Shown: positions 1 through 6,140 of the stretch, piece by piece
Numbering within the stretch: position 1 is the stretch's first letter
How the letters are laid out: each line of letters begins with the position of its first letter
Origin: Robiginitomaculum sp.
GTDB taxonomy: Bacteria > Pseudomonadota > Alphaproteobacteria > Caulobacterales > Maricaulaceae
Direction of reading: 5' to 3'
DNA: 6,140 nt
NCBI GenBank assembly: GCA_002732905.1
Contig: NVTC01000016.1
Coordinates: 46,404 to 52,543, forward strand
Position numbers and translations under genes: made by a program
The notes under the pieces: generated by a model
Told to the model about the DNA's origin: nothing
The model's input: the letters and a program-made list of their open reading frames with translations, nothing else
Databases searched by the model: none

Positions 1-2093
1 GGCACTTGATGTTCGGACAAATATGTACCCGCCGGACTGTCAGCCGCAATTGCCCCGGCAGGCGAAATATGATCAGTGGTGATGGCTTCACCCAGCAGAG
101 CTAAAATATTGGCATTTTTGACATCCGAAACCGGATCCGGCGTCATGGTCATACCTTCGAAATACGGAGGATGCTGTACATAGGTGGAACTTGTGTTCCA
201 ATTATAAGTTTCGCTACCTTCAACCTTGATGTCGCGCCATTGCTTGTCGCCTTTGTAGACGTTTTTATAGCGGTCGACGAACATTTTGCGGGTGATGGTT
301 TTACGCACCAAAGCGTCAATGTCTTTGGAGGTTGGCCAGATGTCGCGCAAATATATTTCATTGCCGTTTTTGTCCACACCCAGAGGATCGTTCTCGAAAT
401 CATGGTGCATGGAGCCGGCCAAAGCATAGGCGACAACCAACGGCGGTGACGCCAAGAAGTTAGCGCGAATATCGGGGCCAATCCGGCCTTCAAAATTACG
501 GTTACCGGACAGCACTGAACAAGAGATCAGATCACCTTCCGCGATGGCTTCGGCAAGTTCCGGTGCCAGAGGGCCAGAGTTGCCAATACAAGTCGTACAG
601 CCAAAACCAACTACGTTAAAGCCGAGCGCATCCAGATGTTTTTGTAAATTTGCCTTTTTGAGATATTCCCCCACGACTTGGGAACCTGGCGCCAGAGAGG
701 TCTTGACCCATGGTTTTGGTTTTAACCCGAGCGCATGGGCTTTCTTGGCCAGCAAGCCCGCGCCGACCATAACAGTAGGGTTGGACGTATTGGTACAAGA
801 CGTAATCGAAGCGATGAAAATATCGCCGTGATCAACAGAAAAATCCCGACCTTTCACAGGTGTAGGACTACCGCCTATTGGAGATTTATCAAATGTCTTG
901 CTCAGGATTTTTCCGAAATCCTGACTGGCGGTTTTTAGGGTAATTTTTTCTTCTGGACGCTTTGGCCCGGAAATCATTGGCTCTACGGTACGCATGTCTA
1001 GGTGAAGAGTGTCGGTAAATACGGGTGTTTCAGCGCCGCGCCATAGACCTTGTGCTTTGGCATATTTCTCGACCAGTTCAATGCGCCCCGCATCACGTCC
1101 GGTGGCTTTGAGATATGTAATCGTGTCTTCGTCGACCGGGAAGAAACCGCATGTTGCGCCGTATTCCGGCGCCATATTAGCCAATGTAGCTTGATCTTCG
1201 AGGGAAAGATGATCGAGACCTTCGCCGTAAAATTCGACAAATTTACCGACGACACCGTGTGCGCGGAGTTGTGCCACGACAATAAGAACCAAGTCGGTAG
1301 CTGTTGCGCCTTCCGGCATTTTTCCGGTCAGTTCCATGCCGATAACTTCGGGGATGAGCATGGAAATAGGTTGGCCGAGCATAGCAGCTTCAGCTTCGAT
1401 GCCGCCAACACCCCAACCGAGTACGGAAAGCCCGTTGATCATGGTGGTGTGGCTGTCTGTGCCTACAAGTGTATCTGGGAATGCAAAAGTTTCGCCGCCT
1501 TCGGTTTTTGTCCATACGGTTTGGCCAAGGTGCTCCAGGTTAACCTGATGGCAAATGCCGGTACCAGGAGGTACGACCGCGAAATTATCAAAGGCGCTTT
1601 GACCCCATTTCAAGAAATCGTAGCGTTCGCCGTTGCGTTCATATTCGCGTTTCACGTTTTTGGCGAAAGCAGTGTTGGTGCCTGCGTAATCGATCATGAC
1701 TGAATGGTCGATGACAAGATGCACGGGATTTTGTGGGTTAATTGCATCGGCAGATGCGCCGAGTTTAACCACAGCGTCGCGCATTGCGGCCAAGTCGACC
1801 ACAGCAGGTACGCCAGTGAAATCTTGCATCAAAACACGGGCAGGACGGTAAGCAATTTCATGTGTAGATGTTTTGGTATTAAGCCAATCAGCAATGGCCA
1901 AAATGTCGTCCCGTGTAACGGTTTTATCGTCTTCGTTACGCAGCAAGTTTTCCAGCAAAACTTTTAGGGAATAAGGCAGTCTTGAAATGCCGGGTAGGCC
2001 ATTTTTTTCAGCTTCTTTCAAATCAAAATATGTGTAGGTGCCGCCGCGTACTGTCATCTCGCGTTTGCAATTAAAACTGTCTAGAGAAGCCAT
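1..2093 (-). CDS. acnA: Aconitate hydratase (AcnA-type aconitase), 3' end cut by window edge
   Basis: This gene encodes a cytoplasmic [4Fe-4S] enzyme that isomerises citrate to isocitrate via cis-aconitate in the TCA cycle. I translated it from the complement: the frame is open from the ATG at 2093-2091 to the window edge, giving 697 codons. AcnA proteins usually have about 890 residues, so roughly 190 C-terminal residues lie outside. The three cluster-binding cysteines are visible: Cys433 in ASITSCTNTSNP, and Cys499 and Cys502 in GFGCTTCIGNSGPL. Their spacing matches E. coli AcnA. The DSHTT motif is at 213-217 and DHISPAGAI, near the linker to the C-terminal swivel domain, begins at 674. The start MASLDSFNCKREM is supported by AAGGA about 7 nt upstream. 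A promoter-like pair lies in the 77-bp gap behind yciB, so acnA may be transcribed alone or by read-through from yciB. The family also includes 2-methylcitrate-type aconitases, but length and motifs favour AcnA. Confidence 0.97.
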   Translation of the reverse strand, partial: MASLDSFNCKREMTVRGGTYTYFDLKEAEKNGLPGISRLPYSLKVLLENLLRNEDDKTVTRDDILAIADWLNTKTSTHEIAYRPARVLMQDFTGVPAVVDLAAMRDAVVKLGASADAINPQNPVHLVIDHSVMIDYAGTNTAFAKNVKREYERNGERYDFLKWGQSAFDNFAVVPPGTGICHQVNLEHLGQTVWTKTEGGETFAFPDTLVGTDSHTTMINGLSVLGWGVGGIEAEAAMLGQPISMLIPEVIGMELTGKMPEGATATDLVLIVVAQLRAHGVVGKFVEFYGEGLDHLSLEDQATLANMAPEYGATCGFFPVDEDTITYLKATGRDAGRIELVEKYAKAQGLWRGAETPVFTDTLHLDMRTVEPMISGPKRPEEKITLKTASQDFGKILSKTFDKSPIGGSPTPVKGRDFSVDHGDIFIASITSCTNTSNPTVMVGAGLLAKKAHALGLKPKPWVKTSLAPGSQVVGEYLKKANLQKHLDALGFNVVGFGCTTCIGNSGPLAPELAEAIAEGDLISCSVLSGNRNFEGRIGPDIRANFLASPPLVVAYALAGSMHHDFENDPLGVDKNGNEIYLRDIWPTSKDIDALVRKTITRKMFVDRYKNVYKGDKQWRDIKVEGSETYNWNTSSTYVQHPPYFEGMTMTPDPVSDVKNANILALLGEAITTDHISPAGAIAADSPAGTYLSEHQV

Positions 2094-2133
2094 GAGTATA
2101 TCCTTATACCGTCAAATGTTATTCGTTGTATGC

Positions 2134-2162
2134 TTTATAACGCGGCTTGAACTCAGTCGCAA
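2134..2162 (-). promoter_or_regulatory. Possible sigma70-like promoter for acnA
   Basis: On the complement, TTGCGA (2162-2157) is followed 17 bp later by TATAAA (2139-2134). These match 4 of 6 and 5 of 6 bases of the sigma70 consensus, with optimal spacing. Transcription would start near 2127, giving an acnA leader of about 34 nt that contains the AAGGA ribosome-binding site. This is a motif match by eye only. Confidence 0.35.
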
Positions 2163-2170
2163 TCGCGGAA

Positions 2171-2860
2171 TTAGTCTTCTTTGTTTTTTACGTCTAATTC
2201 CGGCATGTGTTTCATCAAAAGGGGCATGTTGAGCAAGGTGAAAACAAAAGTTATGGGTAGCATGCCAATAAGCTTGAAGTCCGACCAAAACTTCACAGAA
2301 TAATTACGCCATATATATTCGTTCAGGACTGCCAGAAATAGGAAGAACACCCCCCATCTGAAAGCCAAAGTGCGCCAGGCTTTTTCAGGAAGCTTGTATA
2401 CTTCTGCGAACACCAGTTTGAACACATTTTTACCCATGGCAAGGGAGCCAAGAATGGTTCCGCCAAATAGCAAATTAATAGCCGTAGGTTTCATTTTAAA
2501 TATGGTTGGATTTTTAAACCCAATTGTGATGGCCGCAGTACCTAAAACTATGACTGCCGTCACTTTTAGTATAACTGAGACTTGTCCGGTTTTGACCTTC
2601 GAGTGGATCACGGCGATAATAATACCAATGGCAAATACCAATGCGCCTATATAAAGCGGGGCATCTTCACCCGGTAAGCTCATACCAAACAAATTGAACG
2701 CGCTGTCGGCATCAATAACGCGCCGTGCTATGTTAAATACAAGAACATAGGCAATGACTGGGCCAAGATCTGTCCATATGGAGGATTTTGGCTTGGAAGA
2801 ATTGCTCTGGGAAGAAATGTTCTGGGCGGTTTCGTTTTTTTCAGATTTAATGTCGTTCAT
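2171..2860 (-). CDS. yciB: YciB-family inner-membrane protein (septation protein A / IspZ family)
   Basis: This is a polytopic inner-membrane protein of 229 residues. The YciB family is linked to cell-envelope and septation functions, but its biochemical role is not well defined. Hydrophobic segments lie at about 32-46, 67-86, 97-116, 126-142, 168-183 and 197-215. Family-typical conserved stretches are KMKPTAINLLFGG (122-134), WRTLAFRWGVFF (162-173), LNEYIWRN (179-186) and FWSDFKLIG (191-199). The first ~27 residues are hydrophilic and rich in Ser, Asn and Lys, longer than the short N-terminus I expect for the family. I chose the ATG at 2860-2858 (MNDIKSEKNE); an in-frame TTG at 2896 would add 12 residues. 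Neither has a clear Shine-Dalgarno sequence. The gene reads toward acnA with a 77-bp gap and no obvious terminator between them, so read-through is possible. No convincing promoter was found on this strand. Family assignment is strong; the exact start is uncertain. Confidence 0.88.
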   Translation of the reverse strand: MNDIKSEKNETAQNISSQSNSSKPKSSIWTDLGPVIAYVLVFNIARRVIDADSAFNLFGMSLPGEDAPLYIGALVFAIGIIIAVIHSKVKTGQVSVILKVTAVIVLGTAAITIGFKNPTIFKMKPTAINLLFGGTILGSLAMGKNVFKLVFAEVYKLPEKAWRTLAFRWGVFFLFLAVLNEYIWRNYSVKFWSDFKLIGMLPITFVFTLLNMPLLMKHMPELDVKNKED

Positions 2861-2890
2861 GCACGGCGGTTTGCCCGAATGTCGCAGCAA

Positions 2891-2919
2891 TTGCAAGTGT
2901 ATGATTGTATGTGTATAAG
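2891..2919 (+). promoter_or_regulatory. Sigma70-like promoter in the divergent intergenic region
   Basis: TTGCAA (2891-2896) and TATAAG (2914-2919) are separated by exactly 17 bp, matching 4 of 6 and 5 of 6 consensus bases. A start site would fall near 2926-2930, at the beginning of the hairpin at 2930-2968. It could drive a small RNA, or the lysR-type gene if the terminator-like hairpin at 3003-3027 is read through. Motif evidence only. Confidence 0.35.
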
Positions 2920-2929
2920 ATATAAAAAC

Positions 2930-2968
2930 GGGGTGAGAAGTTCAGCGCCCCTGAACTCAGCTCACTCC
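2930..2968 (+). other. Two-part hairpin (8 bp outer, 6 bp inner stem)
   Basis: The outer stem is 2930-2937 with 2961-2968, including one G-U pair. The inner stem is GTTCAG (2940-2945) with CTGAAC (2951-2956), closing a 5-nt CGCCC loop. The internal loop is AA opposite TCAG. As DNA it could instead be a protein-binding dyad, but the nested pairing suggests an RNA fold. Confidence 0.5.
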
Positions 2969-3002
2969 CGCTAGCCTGCCCCAATCACATAAAAAGCCGG
3001 CA

Positions 3003-3027
3003 ACCACCCTGCATGGTGGTAATTTTT
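3003..3027 (+). terminator. Probable rho-independent terminator
   Basis: ACCACC (3003-3008) pairs with GGTGGT (3015-3020) around the 6-nt loop CTGCAT, followed by AA and five T residues (3023-3027). AAAAA at 2991-2995 could also pair with the T-run. The stem is short (6 bp), so strength is uncertain. No + strand gene ends here, since the neighbours are divergent; a terminator in this position implies either a short RNA or attenuation ahead of the lysR-type gene. Confidence 0.45.
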
Positions 3028-3097
3028 ACAAACAAAATCAGTTTACCGGGGAGTAATGCTGGATTTGCCTGTATGTGCGTGTTAATAGGTCGAGAAT

Positions 3098-3103
3098 TAT
3101 AAT
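3098..3103 (+). promoter_or_regulatory. Possible -10 element (TATAAT) just upstream of the lysR-type gene
   Basis: A perfect TATAAT lies 20 bp before the ATG at 3124. No good -35 hexamer is found at 16-18 bp upstream. If it is used, the start site would be near 3110, leaving a leader of about 14 nt, which would truncate the GGGGAG at 3106-3111 that otherwise looks like the ribosome-binding site. Confidence 0.25.
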
Positions 3104-3123
3104 ATGGGGAGTATAAAGACTGT

Positions 3124-4095
3124 ATGGCGGGTATAGATAAAATTTCGCGCTTAGTGAGTTGGGACGATTATTCCGTGTTTTTGGCTATATCCAAAACAGG
3201 GTCGATTTCTAAGGCGGCCACCTTGCTTGGCAAAACACAACCGACTATTTCAAAACGTATAGATAATCTTGAAGCTCGACTTGGAATGCCGTTGTTTAAA
3301 CGTACTTCGTCAGGCATGACCGCCACTGAAATTGGTCTATCTATGCTTACTCATGCTAGTACGATGAACCGTTCTGCGGCTAATATGGAGCGCATGGCTA
3401 GAAGCCTTGATAAATCAGGAACCGGAGAAGTTTTTGTTCAGTGTCTTGATGGTTTGGTGACCGATTGGCTCATGCCTAACTTGTCAAAATTCCAAGAAAA
3501 CAATAAAGGTATTAATCTCAATTTTTATACGCAAAATACTGCTAATATAAATGCGGACAATGAACCAGATCTCAAGGTGCAGTTTAATACGACCAAGCCT
3601 ATGGATTTTGTAGCCCGTCAACTTGGTTCACTGCATTATGTGCCTATGGTCAGTCGTGCCTATAAAGAGAAAAACGGCATCCCGCGAACAATGCAAGATG
3701 GCGTAAATTTTCATTTGATGTTTCTGCGTCGCTCCGGATTGGTTGTGGATACATGGGAGAAGAAATCTAGCGCTCTTCGTGATTTGGCGACACCGTCTCT
3801 TAGTGCTAATTCTTGCGCCGTTATGTTAAGTGCGGTTTTGAACGGAGCAGGCGTTACTATGCTGCCTACATATATGGCCAAATTACATCCAGAATTGCTT
3901 ATGTTAGACTACGGGATAGTCTATAGCTATAATTTTTGGCTGGTGCGCCCCCCCCATACCAGACAGCTTGGCCGGGTAAATGCGGTAGCAGATTGGCTAA
4001 CAGAGACATTTAGCTCTTCTGAACAGCCTTGGTTTAACCAAGACTATGTTCACCCCAGTGAATTCTCGGATATGAAAATTATTTCCCCGCATTAG
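3124..4095 (+). CDS. LysR-type transcriptional regulator
   Basis: This is a cytoplasmic DNA-binding regulator of 323 residues, in the usual LysR size range or slightly longer. The N-terminal winged helix-turn-helix covers about residues 13-72, with the typical run [18 protein letters not shown] (29-46) and the following [12 protein letters not shown] (49-60). A linker helix follows to about residue 95. The ligand-binding domain spans roughly 100-296; its motif [10 protein letters not shown] (241-250) is the usual family signature near the second subdomain. Residues 297-323 form a C-terminal tail beyond the normal end of the fold. The ATG at 3124 is preceded by GGGGAG with a longish 12-nt spacing; no other in-frame start is better. 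It ends 20 bp before acs on the same strand, so the two are probably co-transcribed, and acetate metabolism is the natural guess for its target. The ligand cannot be read from the sequence. An eight-C run at 3948-3955 lies in the coding region, but the frame after it remains family-like. Confidence 0.93.
   Translation: MAGIDKISRLVSWDDYSVFLAISKTGSISKAATLLGKTQPTISKRIDNLEARLGMPLFKRTSSGMTATEIGLSMLTHASTMNRSAANMERMARSLDKSGTGEVFVQCLDGLVTDWLMPNLSKFQENNKGINLNFYTQNTANINADNEPDLKVQFNTTKPMDFVARQLGSLHYVPMVSRAYKEKNGIPRTMQDGVNFHLMFLRRSGLVVDTWEKKSSALRDLATPSLSANSCAVMLSAVLNGAGVTMLPTYMAKLHPELLMLDYGIVYSYNFWLVRPPHTRQLGRVNAVADWLTETFSSSEQPWFNQDYVHPSEFSDMKIISPH
4028..4042. promoter_or_regulatory. Perfect inverted repeat resembling a LysR box
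   Basis: CTTGGTT-T-AACCAAG is a perfect 7+1+7 inverted repeat. Within it, T4029 and A4041 give the T-N11-A form with dyad symmetry that LysR-type proteins bind. It lies within the codons for the C-terminal tail of the lysR-type gene, 73 bp before the acs start. It could be an operator for acs, or a chance palindrome. No convincing promoter was found next to it. Confidence 0.35.
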
Positions 4096-4100
4096 TCCTA

Positions 4101-4109
4101 AAGAGAGAG
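4101..4109 (+). promoter_or_regulatory. Ribosome-binding site of acs
   Basis: The purine-rich AAGAGAGAG ends 6 nt before the ATG at 4116 and supports that start. It lies in the 20-bp gap after the stop of the lysR-type gene. Confidence 0.7.
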
Positions 4110-4115
4110 TTATTA

Positions 4116-6065
4116 ATGACCCACAAAGACCCTGTTTATAAGGTTCCAGATGCATTTCAGAAACAGGCAAATCTGACACCTGAAAAATACGCAGAAATGT
4201 ATGCGCGTTCCATATCAGACCCGGAAAATTTTTGGGGTGAGCAGGGCAAGCGGCTCGACTGGATGGTACCCTATACCAATGTCAAAGATGTTAGTTGGGA
4301 ACAGTCCAACTTGCATGTGAAGTGGTATGCGGAGGGTGTTTTGAATGTCACTGAAAATTGTATCGACAGGCATTTGGATAAGCGCGGTAATAAGGCGGCA
4401 ATTATCTGGGAGGGTGATAACCCGTCCGAGAGCATGACGTTGACATATAAAGAACTGCACCGCGAAGTTTGCCGTTTTGCCAATGTTATGAAGAAGCTCG
4501 GCGTCAAGAAAGGCGACAGGGTCACAATTTACATGCCGATGATATTAGAGGCCGCATTTGCTATGCTGGCCTGTGCGCGCATTGGCGCGGTACATTCCGT
4601 GGTGTTCGGCGGGTTTTCCCCTGAAGCATTGGCCGGGCGCATAACGGACTGTGATAGTACATTTATTATTACAGCTGACGAAGGTCTGCGCGGAGCAAAA
4701 ACCATACCACTTAAAGCCAATTGTGATGCGGCTTGTGATATATCAGGTATTGTTAAAACCGTACTGACCGTAAGGCGCACGGGTGGGGATGTGACCATGG
4801 TAGATGGTCGGGACGTCTGGTTACATGAAGCGTTAGGGGGCATGTCTTCAGATTGCCCTGCTGAACCCATGAGCGCCGAAGACCCGCTCTTTATTTTGTA
4901 TACATCCGGATCTACGGGTAAACCAAAGGGTGTTTTGCACACTACGGGTGGATATTTAGTCTGGGCTTCTATGACCCACGAATTTGTTTTTGACCTCAAG
5001 GAAGGTGACGTTTTTTGGTGCTCGGCTGATGTGGGTTGGGTGACAGGACATACCTATATTGTCTACGGCCCGTTGGCTAATGGGGCGACTACCGTCATGT
5101 TCGAAGGTATTCCGACATATCCTGATGCGTCGCGGTTCTGGCAAGTGTGTGATAAGCACAAAGTCTCATTGTTTTATACTGCGCCTACGGCCATCCGCGC
5201 TTTGATGCGCGAAGGAGCCGGCCCGGTGCAAGCAACATCACGTAAAAGTATACGTCTGCTCGGCACTGTCGGTGAGCCGATAAACCCCGAAGCTTGGGAA
5301 TGGTATTTCAATGTGGTTGGAGATGGGCGTTGCCCTATCGTTGATACATGGTGGCAGACCGAAACTGGCGGTACGATGATTGTGCCTTTACCGGGCGCTA
5401 CCGATATGAAACCGGGCGCAGGTAGCCATCCGTTCTTTGGTGTTGAGCTGGCATTGGTCGACGAGGTCGGCAATGAACTAGACGGTGCAGCTGAGGGTAA
5501 TTTGATTATCAAAAATAGCTGGCCCGGGCAGATGCGCACCGTTTACGGCGATCATCAGCGTTTCTTCGATACATATTTTAGCGCATATCCCGGAAACTAT
5601 TTCACGGGTGATGGCTGTCGCCGCGACGCGGACGGGTTTTACTGGATCACCGGACGGGTCGATGATGTGATCAATGTTTCCGGTCATAGAATGGGCACCG
5701 CCGAGGTTGAAAGCGCGCTCGTTAGCCATCCATCCGTAGCCGAAGCAGCCGTTGTCGGTTATCCCCACGATATTAAAGGGCAGGGCATTTATGCTTATGT
5801 AACGCCGACACTTGACACAGAGACAAGTGATGAGCTACGCAAAGACCTTATCAAACATGTGCGCAAAGAAATCGGTCCGATCGCGGTACCTGACCTTATA
5901 CAGTTCGCACCTGGCCTACCTAAAACCCGTTCTGGGAAAATTATGCGCCGCATCTTGCGCAAGATTGCCGAGGACGAATTTGGCAATTTGGGCGACACAT
6001 CCACACTGGCAGAGCCAGAAGTGGTGGATGATCTCATCGCCAACAGAATGAATAGAAGTTCATAA
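4116..6065 (+). CDS. acs: Acetyl-CoA synthetase (AMP-forming acetate-CoA ligase)
   Basis: This cytoplasmic enzyme converts acetate, ATP and CoA to acetyl-CoA, AMP and pyrophosphate through an acetyl-adenylate. At 649 residues it is full length for Acs (about 650). The P-loop-like [11 protein letters not shown] is at 262-272. The acetate-pocket and adenylate motif WWQTETGG is at 412-419; its first tryptophans are typical of acetate-specific enzymes. TGD with Asp499 and GRVDD with Arg514 and the hinge Asp516 follow, then [10 protein letters not shown]. The C-terminal PKTRSGK places the catalytic lysine at Lys608, equivalent to Salmonella Acs Lys609, which is controlled by reversible acetylation, so similar control is plausible here. 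All key residues are intact. The start [10 protein letters not shown] has a good Shine-Dalgarno sequence. Spacing of 20 bp from the lysR-type gene and 12 bp to the next gene indicates an operon. Propionyl-CoA synthetase is a relative, but length and motifs favour acetate. Confidence 0.97.
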   Translation: MTHKDPVYKVPDAFQKQANLTPEKYAEMYARSISDPENFWGEQGKRLDWMVPYTNVKDVSWEQSNLHVKWYAEGVLNVTENCIDRHLDKRGNKAAIIWEGDNPSESMTLTYKELHREVCRFANVMKKLGVKKGDRVTIYMPMILEAAFAMLACARIGAVHSVVFGGFSPEALAGRITDCDSTFIITADEGLRGAKTIPLKANCDAACDISGIVKTVLTVRRTGGDVTMVDGRDVWLHEALGGMSSDCPAEPMSAEDPLFILYTSGSTGKPKGVLHTTGGYLVWASMTHEFVFDLKEGDVFWCSADVGWVTGHTYIVYGPLANGATTVMFEGIPTYPDASRFWQVCDKHKVSLFYTAPTAIRALMREGAGPVQATSRKSIRLLGTVGEPINPEAWEWYFNVVGDGRCPIVDTWWQTETGGTMIVPLPGATDMKPGAGSHPFFGVELALVDEVGNELDGAAEGNLIIKNSWPGQMRTVYGDHQRFFDTYFSAYPGNYFTGDGCRRDADGFYWITGRVDDVINVSGHRMGTAEVESALVSHPSVAEAAVVGYPHDIKGQGIYAYVTPTLDTETSDELRKDLIKHVRKEIGPIAVPDLIQFAPGLPKTRSGKIMRRILRKIAEDEFGNLGDTSTLAEPEVVDDLIANRMNRSS

Positions 6066-6077
6066 CAGGAGATAAAA

Positions 6078-6140
6078 ATGAACATGAAATTGTTATTTAC
6101 GGCCGCGGTATTGGTCACAGGGCTGAGTGCATGTGCACCG
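6078..6140 (+). CDS. Small lipoprotein, 5' end only (cut by window edge)
   Basis: Only 21 codons are visible: an ATG at 6078 with AGGAG (6067-6071) 6 nt upstream, encoding MNMKLLFTAAVLVTGLSACAP. This is a typical lipoprotein signal peptide: a Lys near the N-terminus, a hydrophobic core and the lipobox LSAC, so signal peptidase II would cleave before Cys19 and the mature protein would be membrane-anchored in the periplasm. A second in-frame ATG is at 6084. The gene starts 12 bp after the acs stop and is probably co-transcribed with it. The mature domain lies outside the window, so no function can be given. Confidence 0.75.
   Translation, partial: MNMKLLFTAAVLVTGLSACAP

Larger units (their letters stand above)
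2927..3027 (+). ncRNA. Candidate small RNA between divergent yciB and lysR-type gene
   Basis: About 100 nt lie between a promoter-like pair (2891-2919) and a terminator-like hairpin (3003-3027), with no open reading frame that looks real. The 5' part folds into a long hairpin: GGGGTGAG (2930-2937) pairs with CTCACTCC (2961-2968, one G-U pair), and inside it GTTCAG (2940-2945) pairs with CTGAAC (2951-2956) around the loop CGCCC. A C-rich unpaired stretch follows (2966-2982), then an A-rich stretch near 2983-2995. That order of structured 5' end, single-stranded middle and terminator is typical of trans-acting sRNAs, but I do not recognise a known family. It lacks the hallmarks of SRP RNA, tmRNA and RNase P RNA. 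It would be antisense to any yciB leader that starts this far upstream. Alternatively the structures belong to a regulated 5' leader of the lysR-type gene. Confidence 0.33.

Noticed and set aside
1050..1703. Open frame of 217 codons on the + strand.
   Set aside because: It lies entirely antisense to acnA, whose coding is certain from its cluster cysteines and other motifs. The translated sequence is cysteine-, phenylalanine- and histidine-rich with no recognisable family.
2094..2170. Possible terminator between yciB and acnA.
   Set aside because: No stable hairpin followed by a T-run was found on the - strand; the gap is better explained by a promoter-like pair and the acnA ribosome-binding site.
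2887..2894. Short palindrome GCAATTGC near the upstream TTG of yciB, considered as an operator.
   Set aside because: Eight-base palindromes are common by chance, and it overlaps the promoter-like TTGCAA without further symmetry.
2998..3023. Resemblance to the core of a SAM-I riboswitch: CGGCAACCA followed by a short stem and GGTGGTAAT, close to the usual GGTGCTAAT.
   Set aside because: The upstream kink-turn half of P2, the GGGACTGGCCC-like element, and a closing P1 with a P4 stem could not be found, and the downstream gene is not a methionine or SAM gene. The similarity is probably chance around a simple terminator-like stem. A covariance-model search would settle it.
4529..4999. Open frame of 156 codons on the - strand.
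   Set aside because: It is antisense to the conserved core of acs, including the [11 protein letters not shown] region, and shows no protein-like features of its own.

Overview
This is a chromosomal housekeeping region, most likely from an alphaproteobacterium. That placement rests on the AcnA-type aconitase, the YciB membrane protein and the overall protein character; no rRNA or other phylogenetic marker is present, so it is an inference. GC content is moderate. There are no mobile elements, CRISPR arrays, tRNAs or rRNAs.

Layout: two genes read leftward and three read rightward from a divergent intergenic region at about 2861-3123. Leftward, from the centre, are yciB (2171-2860, a polytopic inner-membrane protein) and, 77 bp downstream, acnA (1-2093, aconitate hydratase, cut by the left window edge after 697 residues). 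Rightward are a LysR-type regulator (3124-4095), acs (4116-6065, acetyl-CoA synthetase, complete) and the first 21 codons of a small lipoprotein gene (6078-6140, cut by the right edge). The rightward genes are separated by only 20 and 12 bp and look like one operon.

Function: Acs activates acetate to acetyl-CoA, which enters the TCA cycle, where aconitase isomerises citrate. The LysR-type protein immediately upstream of acs is a reasonable candidate regulator of acetate use. A perfect 15-bp inverted repeat with the LysR-box form T-N11-A lies inside the 3' end of the regulator gene, 73 bp before acs, and could be its operator.

The most interesting non-coding signal is in the divergent region. 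A sigma70-like promoter (TTGCAA-N17-TATAAG) is followed by a two-part hairpin at 2930-2968 and then by a hairpin with a T-run at 3003-3027. Together these could encode a small RNA of about 100 nt on the + strand. No clearly novel defence or mobile system was seen.
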